A stretch of 11,325 nucleotides of DNA, from assembly GCA_036489445.1 (NCBI GenBank), contig DASXFV010000047.1:1-11325 (forward strand). The letters are read 5' to 3'. This stretch comes from DAIDKA01 sp036489445 (GTDB taxonomy: Bacteria > Pseudomonadota > Gammaproteobacteria > Steroidobacterales > Steroidobacteraceae). Under the pieces are notes generated by a model. That model saw only the letters and a list, made by a program, of their open reading frames with translations, was not told where the DNA came from and searched no databases. Shown here one piece after another: positions 1 to 6,379 of the stretch; position 1 is the stretch's first letter, and the number at the start of each line of letters is the position of its first letter. The translations under genes and the position numbers were made by a program.

Positions 1-65
1 CCGACGATGAGCGCTGCTATGGGGCCGACTGCGAGATGAAGATTCATGCCAATCCCTTTGCATAA
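1..65 (+). CDS. 3' end of an unidentified protein (partial)
   Basis: A reading frame is open from the window edge (codons begin at base 3) to a TAA at 63-65. It gives about 20 residues ending in CEMKIHANPFA. The other two forward frames close earlier, by base 39. The tail has two cysteines (CYGADCEM). I do not recognise the family from so short a piece. It could be chance open frame, so confidence is low; the upstream sequence would decide. Confidence 0.35.
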   Translation, partial: DDERCYGADCEMKIHANPFA

Positions 66-140
66 AAGGACATTCTACGCGGCACTCCGCTTTCACCGAA
101 CACTGCCGATCGGCCAGGTGGTGGGCGTTCGGGTGAAAAC

Positions 141-359
141 GTGCAGAATACGTTCATGCCGTCAACGATTATCCGCTGGTTCAACTATGCACCCGAGACG
201 CGGGAGCTTCTGATCGGCTTTCGATCGGGCCGCGAATACGCGTATCTGGACGTGCCCGAACAGATATTTCTTGCGATGAAGCGAGCCCCTTCCAAGGGCG
301 AGTTCTTTAACGTCAATATCCGGGATCGCTACCGGTTCGTACGGCGTGACGAGCAGTAA
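141..359 (+). CDS. KTSC-domain small protein
   Basis: This is a 72-residue protein that is essentially one KTSC domain (about residues 8-68). The family pattern is visible: an N-terminal strand pair (STIIRWFNYAPET), a second pair ending in YAYLDVPEQ, and the family signature SKGEFFNVNIRDRY near the C-terminus. KTSC domains occur alone or fused to the C-terminus of some lysyl-tRNA synthetases; their biochemical role is not established, so none is assigned. The start is GTG at 141, with weak GGGTGA-like sequence just upstream. An in-frame ATG at 156 would remove only five residues and keep the domain, and it has no better ribosome site. The gene stands alone: 75 bp separate it from the preceding frame and 246 bp from the next gene. 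No signal peptide or membrane segment is seen. Confidence 0.8.
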   Translation: MQNTFMPSTIIRWFNYAPETRELLIGFRSGREYAYLDVPEQIFLAMKRAPSKGEFFNVNIRDRYRFVRRDEQ

Positions 360-556
360 TGGCACAGAAGCGGACCGATGTGTAATGACAGGTGCGGCCA
401 TGGCTGACTCCTGGCTGGGATTTCCGGGCTATCCGAAGTCTATCCAAATCCCGCGCTCTATAATTAAGCGCCCTGCTGTGCTGCACTGCCGAGCTACCGG
501 CGCCGCATCGTGCACTGGCTGGGTATGAGCGGAGGTCTCATGAAGCACATCGCGGA

Positions 557-577
557 TGTCAATACATCGTATTGACA
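557..577. promoter_or_regulatory. Perfect palindrome overlapping the -35 box (probable operator)
   Basis: The arms TGTCAATAC and GTATTGACA are exact reverse complements, nine bases each, separated by ATC. The right arm supplies the TTGACA of the -35 element at 572-577. A dyad placed here is what autoregulation by the dimeric ribbon-helix-helix protein encoded 29 bp downstream would need: binding would occlude RNA polymerase. The dyad is seen directly; the binding partner is an inference. Confidence 0.7.
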
Positions 578-599
578 CAAGCAGTCGGGGGTTTACACT
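572..599 (+). promoter_or_regulatory. Sigma70-type promoter of the RHH/nucleotidyltransferase operon
   Basis: A consensus -35 TTGACA (572-577) is followed after 16 bp by TACACT (594-599), which matches four of six positions of TATAAT. A start site about seven bases beyond the -10 falls on or within a base of the ATG at 606. The predicted mRNA would therefore be leaderless. No usable Shine-Dalgarno lies before that ATG; the only G-run, at 587-591, is 14 bases away. Confidence 0.6.
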
Positions 600-605
600 G
601 ACCGC

Positions 606-1100
606 ATGGCCAATCCGGCAAAAACAGAGCAGCTTCAGATCCGTGTATCCAGGGCGGAAAAGGCGGCCATCCGCCGCGCCGCCGCGCGGGCCGGCCTGGA
701 CGCATCGGCATACGTCCTGAGCCAGGTTCTGCCAGCGCCCGCGGCCGAATTCCAGCGTTGCGCCGAGGCGTGCGCGGGGCCGCAGCCGCGATTTGCGCTC
801 GCCGAGATCAACTCGCTGCTGGCGGGGTTTTCCGCCGGCGAATTGGGCGCAGCCGTTGCCGAGCCCCCCACGGCTCGGTTGTCGGCCTTTCTGCTCAACT
901 ATGTCGCGGCGATGGTGGAGCACACCTGTGCGCGGCGGGCGGTACCCATTCCCCGCTGGACCGGGGCGGTCAGGCCACTGTCCGAGCCGGTTTTCGGCAG
1001 CGAGCTGCAGAGTTTGCGCCTGCACCTGCTCACGCAATCGCCGCTGGCCTTCCGTTGCCGCAACATCTTCATCGATGCAAGCGTGGGTGAGCGCGTCTGA
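606..1100 (+). CDS. Ribbon-helix-helix protein with C-terminal extension, putative antitoxin of a nucleotidyltransferase pair
   Basis: This 164-residue protein has an N-terminal ribbon-helix-helix fold, about residues 7-43. The strand is QLQIRVS, followed by a basic helix (KAAIRRAAARAG) and a second helix (SAYVLSQVL), as in DUF1778-like antitoxins. RHH antitoxins are usually 80-95 residues, so residues 45-164 are extra. The extension has a helical stretch (about 64-108) and a C-terminal block with SPLAFRCRNIFID (145-157), which resembles sequences I associate with partners of AbiEii/DUF6036-type nucleotidyltransferases. By analogy it would bind DNA through the N-terminus, repress its own operon and neutralise the partner through the C-terminus; that division is inferred. 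The stop codon is one base before the next gene's ATG, so the two are probably translationally coupled. The start at 606 keeps the RHH strand near the N-terminus, as usual. No membrane segment or signal peptide is seen. Confidence 0.75.
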   Translation: MANPAKTEQLQIRVSRAEKAAIRRAAARAGLDASAYVLSQVLPAPAAEFQRCAEACAGPQPRFALAEINSLLAGFSAGELGAAVAEPPTARLSAFLLNYVAAMVEHTCARRAVPIPRWTGAVRPLSEPVFGSELQSLRLHLLTQSPLAFRCRNIFIDASVGERV

Positions 1101-1101
1101 C

Positions 1102-1632
1102 ATGTTGGTTTCCCTGAGCGCAGCCGACATCCGGCGTCTGTTTGAATTGCTGAACGAGGAATTGCGGGACTCAGGCACACAGGCTGAGCTATTCCTCGTG
1201 GGCGGCGCAGTCATGTGTCTCGCGTACCACGCCAGGCTATCCACGCAGGACGTCGACGCCCTGTTCCGTCCCCCGGAAGCAGTCCGCAAGGCGGCAGCGC
1301 GTGTGGCGGTCCGGGCGGGTATCCGGCCCGAGTGGCTCAACGACGGCGTCAAAAGCTTCCTGAGCGTTCAGGGGGAGTTTATGCCGTTCCTGGAGTTGGA
1401 TCACCTGCACGTGATGATGGCGCAGCCGGGCTACCTGCTCGCGATGAAGTGCCTGGCGTTCAGGATCGGCGCCGAATTCCACGACGAAGAAGATGTCCGC
1501 TACCTATTGCGCCATCTGGACATCCGCGACTACGGCCTGGCGGTTGCGGTCATCACGAAGTACTACCCGCTGGAGCGCTTCCCGCAGAAGACCCTCTACG
1601 CCCTCGCCGACTTGCTGCCCGGGCAGACCTGA
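1102..1632 (+). CDS. DUF6036-like nucleotidyltransferase, putative toxin
   Basis: This 176-residue protein has the nucleotidyltransferase signature: LVGGAVM (residues 32-38) followed by R-L-STQDVDALF, whose Asp50 and Asp52 fit the metal-binding D-x-D. Farther on, LLAMKCLAFR (112-121) and an acidic HDEEDVRYLL (127-136) match the helix seen after the core in AbiEii/DUF6036 proteins. Such enzymes transfer nucleotides to RNA or protein targets and act as toxins in several systems; the target here is unknown. An open frame extends upstream to 793, but that part overlaps the RHH gene in another frame. I start at ATG 1102, one base after the RHH stop, because residues from there on fit the family. 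GGTGAG at about 1085-1090 is a distant ribosome site, consistent with coupled translation. The length is that of a single compact domain. Toxicity itself is not shown by sequence. Confidence 0.8.
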   Translation: MLVSLSAADIRRLFELLNEELRDSGTQAELFLVGGAVMCLAYHARLSTQDVDALFRPPEAVRKAAARVAVRAGIRPEWLNDGVKSFLSVQGEFMPFLELDHLHVMMAQPGYLLAMKCLAFRIGAEFHDEEDVRYLLRHLDIRDYGLAVAVITKYYPLERFPQKTLYALADLLPGQT

Positions 1633-1634
1633 GG

Positions 1635-1649
1635 GCGAGCCGGGCTCGC
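1635..1649 (+). terminator. Hairpin after the nucleotidyltransferase gene
   Basis: GCGAGCC and GGCTCGC are perfect complements flanking a single G, giving a GC-rich stem with a tight loop. It begins two bases after the stop codon and is followed by a T-rich stretch (ATCTTTATGTTT, 1651-1662). This fits intrinsic termination of the two-gene operon, although the T-run is interrupted. Confidence 0.5.
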
Positions 1650-1741
1650 GATCTTTATGTTTGAGGGAATGTGAGGTTTGCAACGGTGAGCTGTGCAAAC
1701 TTTTCATAGAGCCAGCCCATTCGCTCGCCTTCCCAGCCTCC

Positions 1742-1780
1742 CCCGAAGCCGCCGACGTGACAGCCTCCGCTCGCTTCGGG
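1742..1780. repeat. 8-bp inverted repeat in the convergent gap before ppsR
   Basis: CCCGAAGC (1742-1749) and GCTTCGGG (1773-1780) are exact reverse complements with a 23-nt loop. The repeat sits between the convergent ends of the nucleotidyltransferase gene and ppsR. It could form a hairpin in either transcript, but neither side has a clear T-run. The rest of the 1650-1795 gap shows nothing recognisable. Confidence 0.4.
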
Positions 1781-1795
1781 ACATTGGATTGATGC

Positions 1796-2620
1796 CTAAT
1801 AGATCAGCCGGTCCGGCCGGATGTCCCGCAGTATGGTCGTGGAAATCTCTTCAATGGACTTGTGGGTCGTGGACAGCCACCCGATGCCTTCACGGCGCAT
1901 CATGGATTCGGCGTGACTGATTTCGTAGCGACAATTTTCCAGCGTCGCGTACTTGCTGCCGGGCAGACGCTCATTGCGCACCTGCGACAGCCGAATCGGA
2001 TCGATGGTCAGACCAAAGCACTTGCGCCGGAACGGTGACAGGCAGGAGGGGAAGCGCCCACGCTCGAAATCATCGGGTATCAGCGGGTAGTTGGCGGCCT
2101 TGATGCCGTGTTGCATCGCCAGATACAACGAAGTCGGCGTCTTGCCGCTGCGACTGACGCCCACCAGCACCACATCGGCGGCCTTCAGATTCTCCGCCGA
2201 CTGACCATCATCATGGGCCAGCGTGAAATTGATCGCATCGATCCGGTTCGTATAGGCCTCGCTGGTGCTCACATCCGGTGAGCGCCCGACGCGGTGATTG
2301 CTCTTGCAGCCCAGTTCCAACTCCAGCGGTTCCACGAAGGTGCGGAACATGTCCAGCACCATTCCCTTGCACCGCTCGGCGGTCAGCACCTCACGCACGG
2401 CCTGATCCACCATCGTCACAAAGATGATCGGGCGCTTGCCCTCGCGCTCGGCAGCCTGATTGACTTCTTTGACAACGCCCCAGGCCTTGTCCACGGTGTC
2501 GACGAACGGACGCCGGATATGCCGCGGTGTGCCCGGGAACTGCGCCAGGATCGAGTTGCCAAAGGTCTCGGCCGTGATACCCGTACCGTCGGAAACAAAA
2601 AAAACTGTTCTGTTCGGCAT
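1796..2620 (-). CDS. ppsR: PEP synthase regulatory protein (bifunctional kinase/pyrophosphorylase)
   Basis: This 274-residue protein is a full-length DUF299-type regulator. Enzymes of this family inactivate phosphoenolpyruvate synthase by ADP-dependent phosphorylation of a threonine beside the catalytic histidine, and reactivate it by phosphate-dependent removal that releases pyrophosphate. Family landmarks are the N-terminal VFFVSDGTGITAET (residues 6-19), the P-loop-like GVSRSGKT (154-161) followed by PTSLYLA, the KAANYPLIP block (174-182), and a C-terminal YEISHAESMMRREGIGWLSTT segment near 232-252. It is divergent from ppsA, its expected substrate, with a 63-bp gap. The ATG start fits family N-termini, but no purine-rich ribosome site precedes it; a TATTAT element ends six bases upstream, so its mRNA may be leaderless. 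The PpsR role rather than the PPDK regulatory protein role is chosen because the neighbour is a PEP synthase. Confidence 0.93.
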   Translation of the reverse strand: MPNRTVFFVSDGTGITAETFGNSILAQFPGTPRHIRRPFVDTVDKAWGVVKEVNQAAEREGKRPIIFVTMVDQAVREVLTAERCKGMVLDMFRTFVEPLELELGCKSNHRVGRSPDVSTSEAYTNRIDAINFTLAHDDGQSAENLKAADVVLVGVSRSGKTPTSLYLAMQHGIKAANYPLIPDDFERGRFPSCLSPFRRKCFGLTIDPIRLSQVRNERLPGSKYATLENCRYEISHAESMMRREGIGWLSTTHKSIEEISTTILRDIRPDRLIY

Positions 2621-2683
2621 GGGACGATAATAATGCCTGTGAGGTCCACCAGCCTGCCATTTAACTGCTCCGGAGCCGATTTT
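2621..2683. promoter_or_regulatory. Divergent ppsR/ppsA promoter region
   Basis: The 63-bp gap must hold the 5' signals of both genes. The AT-rich core at 2626-2634 gives TATTAT reading towards ppsR (2632-2627) and GATAAT reading towards ppsA (2626-2631); each matches five of six -10 positions. I see no convincing -35 hexamer for either. ppsA has a GGAG ribosome site at 2672-2675, eight bases before its ATG. Confidence 0.4.
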
Positions 2684-5092
2684 ATGCCCACTCAGTGCGC
2701 CGTGGACTCCCTGGTTGTGCCCTTCAGTCAGCTGCGGATGGCGGACGTTGAATCAGTGGGTGGCAAGAATGCGTCCCTGGGCGAGATGATCAGCCAATTG
2801 TCGGCGGTGGGTGTGCGGGTGCCTGGAGGTTTCGCGACCACTGCCTACGCATTTCGCCAGTTCCTGCAGCACAACGGCCTTGCCGGACGCATCCAGAACC
2901 GGCTGGCAGCACTGGATGCTGAAGACGTCCGCGCCCTGGCGAGCGCCGGGGAGCAGATCCGCGGATGGATTGTCCAGACACCGTTTCCGCCAGTCCTGGA
3001 AGCTGCCATCCGGACCCACTTCGAAGGTCTGGTCGCCGACAACCCGCAGGCCAGTTTCGCCGTGCGCTCCTCGGCCACTGCCGAGGACCTGCCGGATGCC
3101 TCGTTTGCGGGCCAGCAGGAGACCTTCCTGAATGTGCAGGGTATTGAGCAGGTACTGCACAAGGTCAAGGAAGTCTTCGCCTCGCTGTACAACGACCGTG
3201 CCATCAGCTATCGAGTGCACAAAGGATTTGCACACGCGGAAGTGGCGCTGTCCGCGGGCGTGCAGTACATGGTGCGCTCCGATCTGGGCGCCGCCGGGGT
3301 GATGTTCACTCTGGATACCGAGTCGGGCTTTCCTGATGTGGTCTTCATCACGGCAAGCTATGGCCTCGGCGAACTCGTCGTCCAGGGCGCCGTCAATCCG
3401 GATGAGTTCTACGTCCACAAGGCAATGCTCAAGGCCGGAAAATTCGCGGTCATCCGTCGCGGACTGGGATCGAAGCTGCAGCGCATGAGTTTCGCCTCGG
3501 CTGCCGAACGTGTCGCGACCGGCGCACTGGTGACCACAGTCGAAACGGCACTCGTGGACCGCAACCGGTTCTCGCTCAGCGATGCCGACGTATTGGAACT
3601 CGCGCGCTACGCGGTGCTGATTGAAAAGCATTACGGTCGCCCCATGGACATCGAGTGGGGCAAGGATGGCAGCGACAACCGTCTGTACATCCTCCAGGCT
3701 CGACCGGAGACCGTGAAGAGCCAGTCGGGAGGCCAGATCGAGCTGCGTTACAAGCTCACCGACACCGGCGCGGTGTTGGCCGAAGGCCGCGCCATTGGCC
3801 AGAAAATCGGCAGCGGCCCTGCGCGCCTGGTCAAGGGCATTGCGGACATGGACAGCATCCAAGCGGGGGATGTTCTGGTCACGGACATGACAGATCCCAA
3901 TTGGGAACCGGTGATGAAGCGCGCCAGTGCCATTGTCACCAATCGTGGGGGGCGCACCTGTCACGCGGCCATCATTGCCCGCGAACTGGGCATCCCGGCG
4001 GTCGTGGGCTGTGGCGACGCCACGCGAACCATACCCGAGGGCGCGCTGATCACCGTGGTGTGCTCCGAGGGGGACACCGGCTACGTGTACGCGGGACGCC
4101 TCGCCACCGAGGTCAAGGAAGTCCGCCGCGGTGAAATGCCCCCCTGCCCGGTCAAGATCATGATGAATGTCGGCAATCCGCAGCTCGCGTTCGACTTTGC
4201 ACAGATGCCCAATGCCGGAGTGGGCCTGGCGCGGCTGGAGTTCATCATCAACAACAATATCGGCGTGCATCCGCGGGCCATCCTGGATTACCCCAGCATC
4301 GACACGGATCTGAAGCTCGCCGTGGAGTCCTTGTCGCGCGGCTATCCCAGCCCACGCGCCTTCTACCAGGACAAGCTGGCTGAGGGCATCGCAACCATCG
4401 CGGCGAGCTTCTGGCCCAAACCGGTGATCGTGCGCCTCTCGGACTTCAAGTCGAACGAGTACCGCAAGCTCATCGGCGGCACACGTTATGAACCGGAGGA
4501 AGAAAATCCGATGCTCGGCTTCCGCGGTGTCAGCCGCTACATCAGCAGCGATTTCGGCGAAGCCTTCGGCATGGAGTGCGAAGCGCTCAAACGCGTGCGC
4601 GCGGAGATGGGCCTCACCAATGTCCAGATCATGGTGCCCTTCGTACGCACGCTCACCCAGGCGCGGACCGTGACGCAGATGCTGGCGGACCATGGCCTGG
4701 TGCGCGGCCAGGAGCAGCTGAAGATCATCATGATGTGTGAGCTGCCCAGCAACGCCGTCCTCGCGGAGGCCTATCTGGAGTTCTTCGACGGCATGTCGAT
4801 CGGTTCCAACGACCTCACGCAATTGACCCTGGGATTGGACCGTGATTCGGGACTGCCACAGCTGGTGGCGGATTTCGATGAGCGCGATCCGGCCGTGAAG
4901 GCTTTGATCTCACAGGCCATCAAGGCCTGCCGTGCTGCAGGCAAGTACGTGGGGATCTGCGGCCAGGGTCCCAGCGATCACCCGGATTTCGCCGAATGGC
5001 TGGCCGCGGAGGGCATTGCCTCCATTTCACTGAATCCGGACTCTGTCATCGACACCTGGAATCGCCTGGCGGCGAAAAGCCCGCCCGCCTGA
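2684..5092 (+). CDS. ppsA: Phosphoenolpyruvate synthase (pyruvate, water dikinase)
   Basis: This 802-residue enzyme converts pyruvate, ATP and water to PEP, AMP and phosphate, the entry to gluconeogenesis from three-carbon acids. The N-terminal pyruvate/ATP-binding domain starts with VGGKNASLGEM (residues 25-35), contains VRSSATAEDLPDASFAGQQ from residue 127, and ends near QARPET (338-343). The swivelling phosphohistidine domain carries GGRTCHAAIIAREL, with catalytic His427 and Thr425 two residues before it, the equivalent of the PpsR-modified threonine. The C-terminal PEP-binding barrel ends with GICGQGPSDHPD, whose Cys759 is the catalytic cysteine. Length matches the family (about 790-810). 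The open frame reaches back to 2294, but that would overlap ppsR; ATG 2684 has GGAG eight bases upstream and gives the usual N-terminus. Likely control is by PpsR at the protein level. Confidence 0.96.
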   Translation: MPTQCAVDSLVVPFSQLRMADVESVGGKNASLGEMISQLSAVGVRVPGGFATTAYAFRQFLQHNGLAGRIQNRLAALDAEDVRALASAGEQIRGWIVQTPFPPVLEAAIRTHFEGLVADNPQASFAVRSSATAEDLPDASFAGQQETFLNVQGIEQVLHKVKEVFASLYNDRAISYRVHKGFAHAEVALSAGVQYMVRSDLGAAGVMFTLDTESGFPDVVFITASYGLGELVVQGAVNPDEFYVHKAMLKAGKFAVIRRGLGSKLQRMSFASAAERVATGALVTTVETALVDRNRFSLSDADVLELARYAVLIEKHYGRPMDIEWGKDGSDNRLYILQARPETVKSQSGGQIELRYKLTDTGAVLAEGRAIGQKIGSGPARLVKGIADMDSIQAGDVLVTDMTDPNWEPVMKRASAIVTNRGGRTCHAAIIARELGIPAVVGCGDATRTIPEGALITVVCSEGDTGYVYAGRLATEVKEVRRGEMPPCPVKIMMNVGNPQLAFDFAQMPNAGVGLARLEFIINNNIGVHPRAILDYPSIDTDLKLAVESLSRGYPSPRAFYQDKLAEGIATIAASFWPKPVIVRLSDFKSNEYRKLIGGTRYEPEEENPMLGFRGVSRYISSDFGEAFGMECEALKRVRAEMGLTNVQIMVPFVRTLTQARTVTQMLADHGLVRGQEQLKIIMMCELPSNAVLAEAYLEFFDGMSIGSNDLTQLTLGLDRDSGLPQLVADFDERDPAVKALISQAIKACRAAGKYVGICGQGPSDHPDFAEWLAAEGIASISLNPDSVIDTWNRLAAKSPPA

Positions 5093-5106
5093 GCGGCGCG
5101 GCGGGC
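5079..5106 (+). terminator. GC-rich inverted repeat at the end of ppsA
   Basis: GCCCGCC (5079-5085) and GGCGGGC (5100-5106) are exact complements spanning the ppsA stop codon, with a 14-nt loop. It lies in the 30-bp gap between the convergent ends of ppsA and the lipoyl-domain gene. No T-run follows on either strand, so it may only stabilise or pause the transcripts. Confidence 0.3.
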
Positions 5107-5122
5107 GCGGCGGACCTTGCGG

Positions 5123-5365
5123 TCAGGCGTTCAGGTCCACGACGCACACACCCGCATTGACCTGGGCGTTCTCACCCTCGGGCACCAGGATTTCAAGCAT
5201 CTTGCCCTCACCGGGCGCCAGAACCTCCTGGGTGACCTTCTCGGTCTCGATCTCGTACAGCGCCTCGTCCTTGGCAAAGGAATCGCCCGCTCGCTTGTGC
5301 CACTTGGCGATGGTGGCCTCCTGCATGTTCATGCCGACGCGGTTCAACTTCAAAGTGATCTTCAT
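5123..5365 (-). CDS. Stand-alone lipoyl-domain protein
   Basis: This 80-residue protein is a complete biotinyl/lipoyl-attachment domain and nothing else. The attachment loop is EIETEKVTQEV, with Lys43 as the predicted lipoylated residue; the flanking halves (VGMNMQEATIAKWHKRAGD and PGEGKMLEILVPEGENAQV) form the two half-barrels. In 2-oxoacid dehydrogenases this domain is the N-terminal swinging arm of E2, receiving the acyl group from E1. Here there is no peripheral-subunit-binding or acyltransferase domain, and the gene ends in a 30-bp gap before convergent ppsA, so no E2 core was cut off. The start at 5365 is chosen because the fold begins there; an upstream extension would overlap E1 beta. 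It follows E1 beta by 17 bp, so it is the last gene of the E1 operon. The TEKVT context favours lipoyl over biotin (biotin sites are usually AMKM). Confidence 0.88.
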   Translation of the reverse strand: MKITLKLNRVGMNMQEATIAKWHKRAGDSFAKDEALYEIETEKVTQEVLAPGEGKMLEILVPEGENAQVNAGVCVVDLNA

Positions 5366-5382
5366 GCGTAAGTCCGTCTCAA

Positions 5383-6366
5383 TCAGGCGGCCGCAGCCTG
5401 TCCGGCGAGTTCGCGGCAGACGCGGACGATGCTGGCGGCGTTGGGGATGACACGCGCCTCGGCATTGGGCGCATAGGGAATGCACACATTCGGCACCGCG
5501 ACGCGCTTGACGGGCGCCTTGAGCAGCCCGAAGCCCCGGTCCGCCACCATGGCCGCAATCTCACTGGCCGCGCTACAGCGCTCGCGCGCTTCATCGCAGA
5601 TCACCAGGTGTCCGGTCTTCTTCACCGAAGCCAGCACCGCCGCATCATCGAACGGCACCAGGGTGCGCGGATCGATGACCTCGGCATCCACACCGGCGGC
5701 AGCCAGATCCTTGGCGGCCTGCAGCGCGGGCTTCAGCATCGAACCGATGGCGACAATCGTCACATCCTTGCCGGCTCTGGCGATAGTCGCCTTGCCGAAA
5801 GGCACCAGGATGTCCCCGTCCGGCACTTCACCCTGCTCCCCACCGCGGCCACCCGCCTCCATGAAGAACGTAGGGTTGTTGCCGCGGATGGCCGATTTCA
5901 GCAACCCCTTGGCGTCAGCCGGCGTGGCGGGAGTCAGCACATAGATTCCGCCGAGGTTCATGAGCGGCGGATAAGCCGTATCGGAATGCTGGGCGGCGTT
6001 TGAGCCGCCGCCACCGTAGCTGGCGATGACCGTAATGGGCAGCTTCGCCTGACCACCGGACATCAGGCGCATCTTGGCCATCTGGTTGCCGATTGCGTCC
6101 ATGCCCGTGTACACGAAGTTCGAAAACATCAGGTGCAGAATCACCCGATGTCCCGCCGCTGCGGCCCCTACGGCCATGCCGGTGAGGCTCTGTTCGCTGA
6201 TGGGGGTATTGCGAATGCGATTGCGACCAAAGCGCTCGGTCAATCCGCGACAGTCGCCCATGATGGCAAGTTCCACGTCTTCGCCGAACAGGATGACTTT
6301 CGGGTCACGCTCCATTTCCTCGAACAGCGCTTCGTTGATTGCCTGGATATAGCGTTTCTTAGCCAT
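5383..6366 (-). CDS. 2-oxoacid dehydrogenase E1 component, beta subunit (pyruvate/acetoin type)
   Basis: This 327-residue protein is a transketolase-like pyrimidine-binding subunit. It pairs with E1 alpha to bind thiamine diphosphate and decarboxylate a 2-oxoacid or cleave acetoin, passing the acyl group to a lipoyl arm. Visible landmarks are RYIQAINEAL at the N-terminus, FGEDVE (residues 27-32), NTPISEQS with the TPP-activating Glu58, a glycine-rich SYGGGGSNAAQHSDT (117-130), and the C-terminal transketolase domain with VIDPRTLVPFD. Length is normal (about 325). ATG 6366 is preceded by an AGAGG site at about nine bases and removes a poorly supported 20-residue extension overlapping E1 alpha. 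It follows E1 alpha by 13 bp. The exact substrate cannot be read from sequence. The FFMEAGGRGGEQGEVPDGD segment differs from the usual FLEN-type stretch and may reflect a different substrate or partner. Confidence 0.93.
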   Translation of the reverse strand: MAKKRYIQAINEALFEEMERDPKVILFGEDVELAIMGDCRGLTERFGRNRIRNTPISEQSLTGMAVGAAAAGHRVILHLMFSNFVYTGMDAIGNQMAKMRLMSGGQAKLPITVIASYGGGGSNAAQHSDTAYPPLMNLGGIYVLTPATPADAKGLLKSAIRGNNPTFFMEAGGRGGEQGEVPDGDILVPFGKATIARAGKDVTIVAIGSMLKPALQAAKDLAAAGVDAEVIDPRTLVPFDDAAVLASVKKTGHLVICDEARERCSAASEIAAMVADRGFGLLKAPVKRVAVPNVCIPYAPNAEARVIPNAASIVRVCRELAGQAAAA

Positions 6367-6379
6367 GGTGATACTGCCT

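Noticed and set aside
453..471. Consensus TATAAT (459-464) inside a 5-bp dyad (GCGCT...AGCGC)
   Set aside because: No acceptable -35 at 15-19 bp upstream and no clear gene served. Kept only as a possible upstream promoter for the short frame ending at 575.
793..1101. Upstream extension of the nucleotidyltransferase frame
   Set aside because: It overlaps the RHH gene in another frame with Arg/Ser-rich translation. The conserved domain begins at 1102.
429..1352. Long minus-strand open frame opposite the RHH gene and the first half of the nucleotidyltransferase gene
   Set aside because: Low-complexity Arg/Ala/Gly-rich composition, no family features, and it is antisense to two genes with clear motifs. 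It is a product of high GC content.
2294..2683. 130-codon upstream extension of the ppsA frame
   Set aside because: It overlaps ppsR on the other strand, and family N-termini begin near the ATG at 2684, which has a good ribosome site.
2753..4822. 689-codon minus-strand open frame inside ppsA
   Set aside because: Fully antisense to a well-supported PEP synthase gene. The His/Asp/Arg-rich translation has no recognisable domain.
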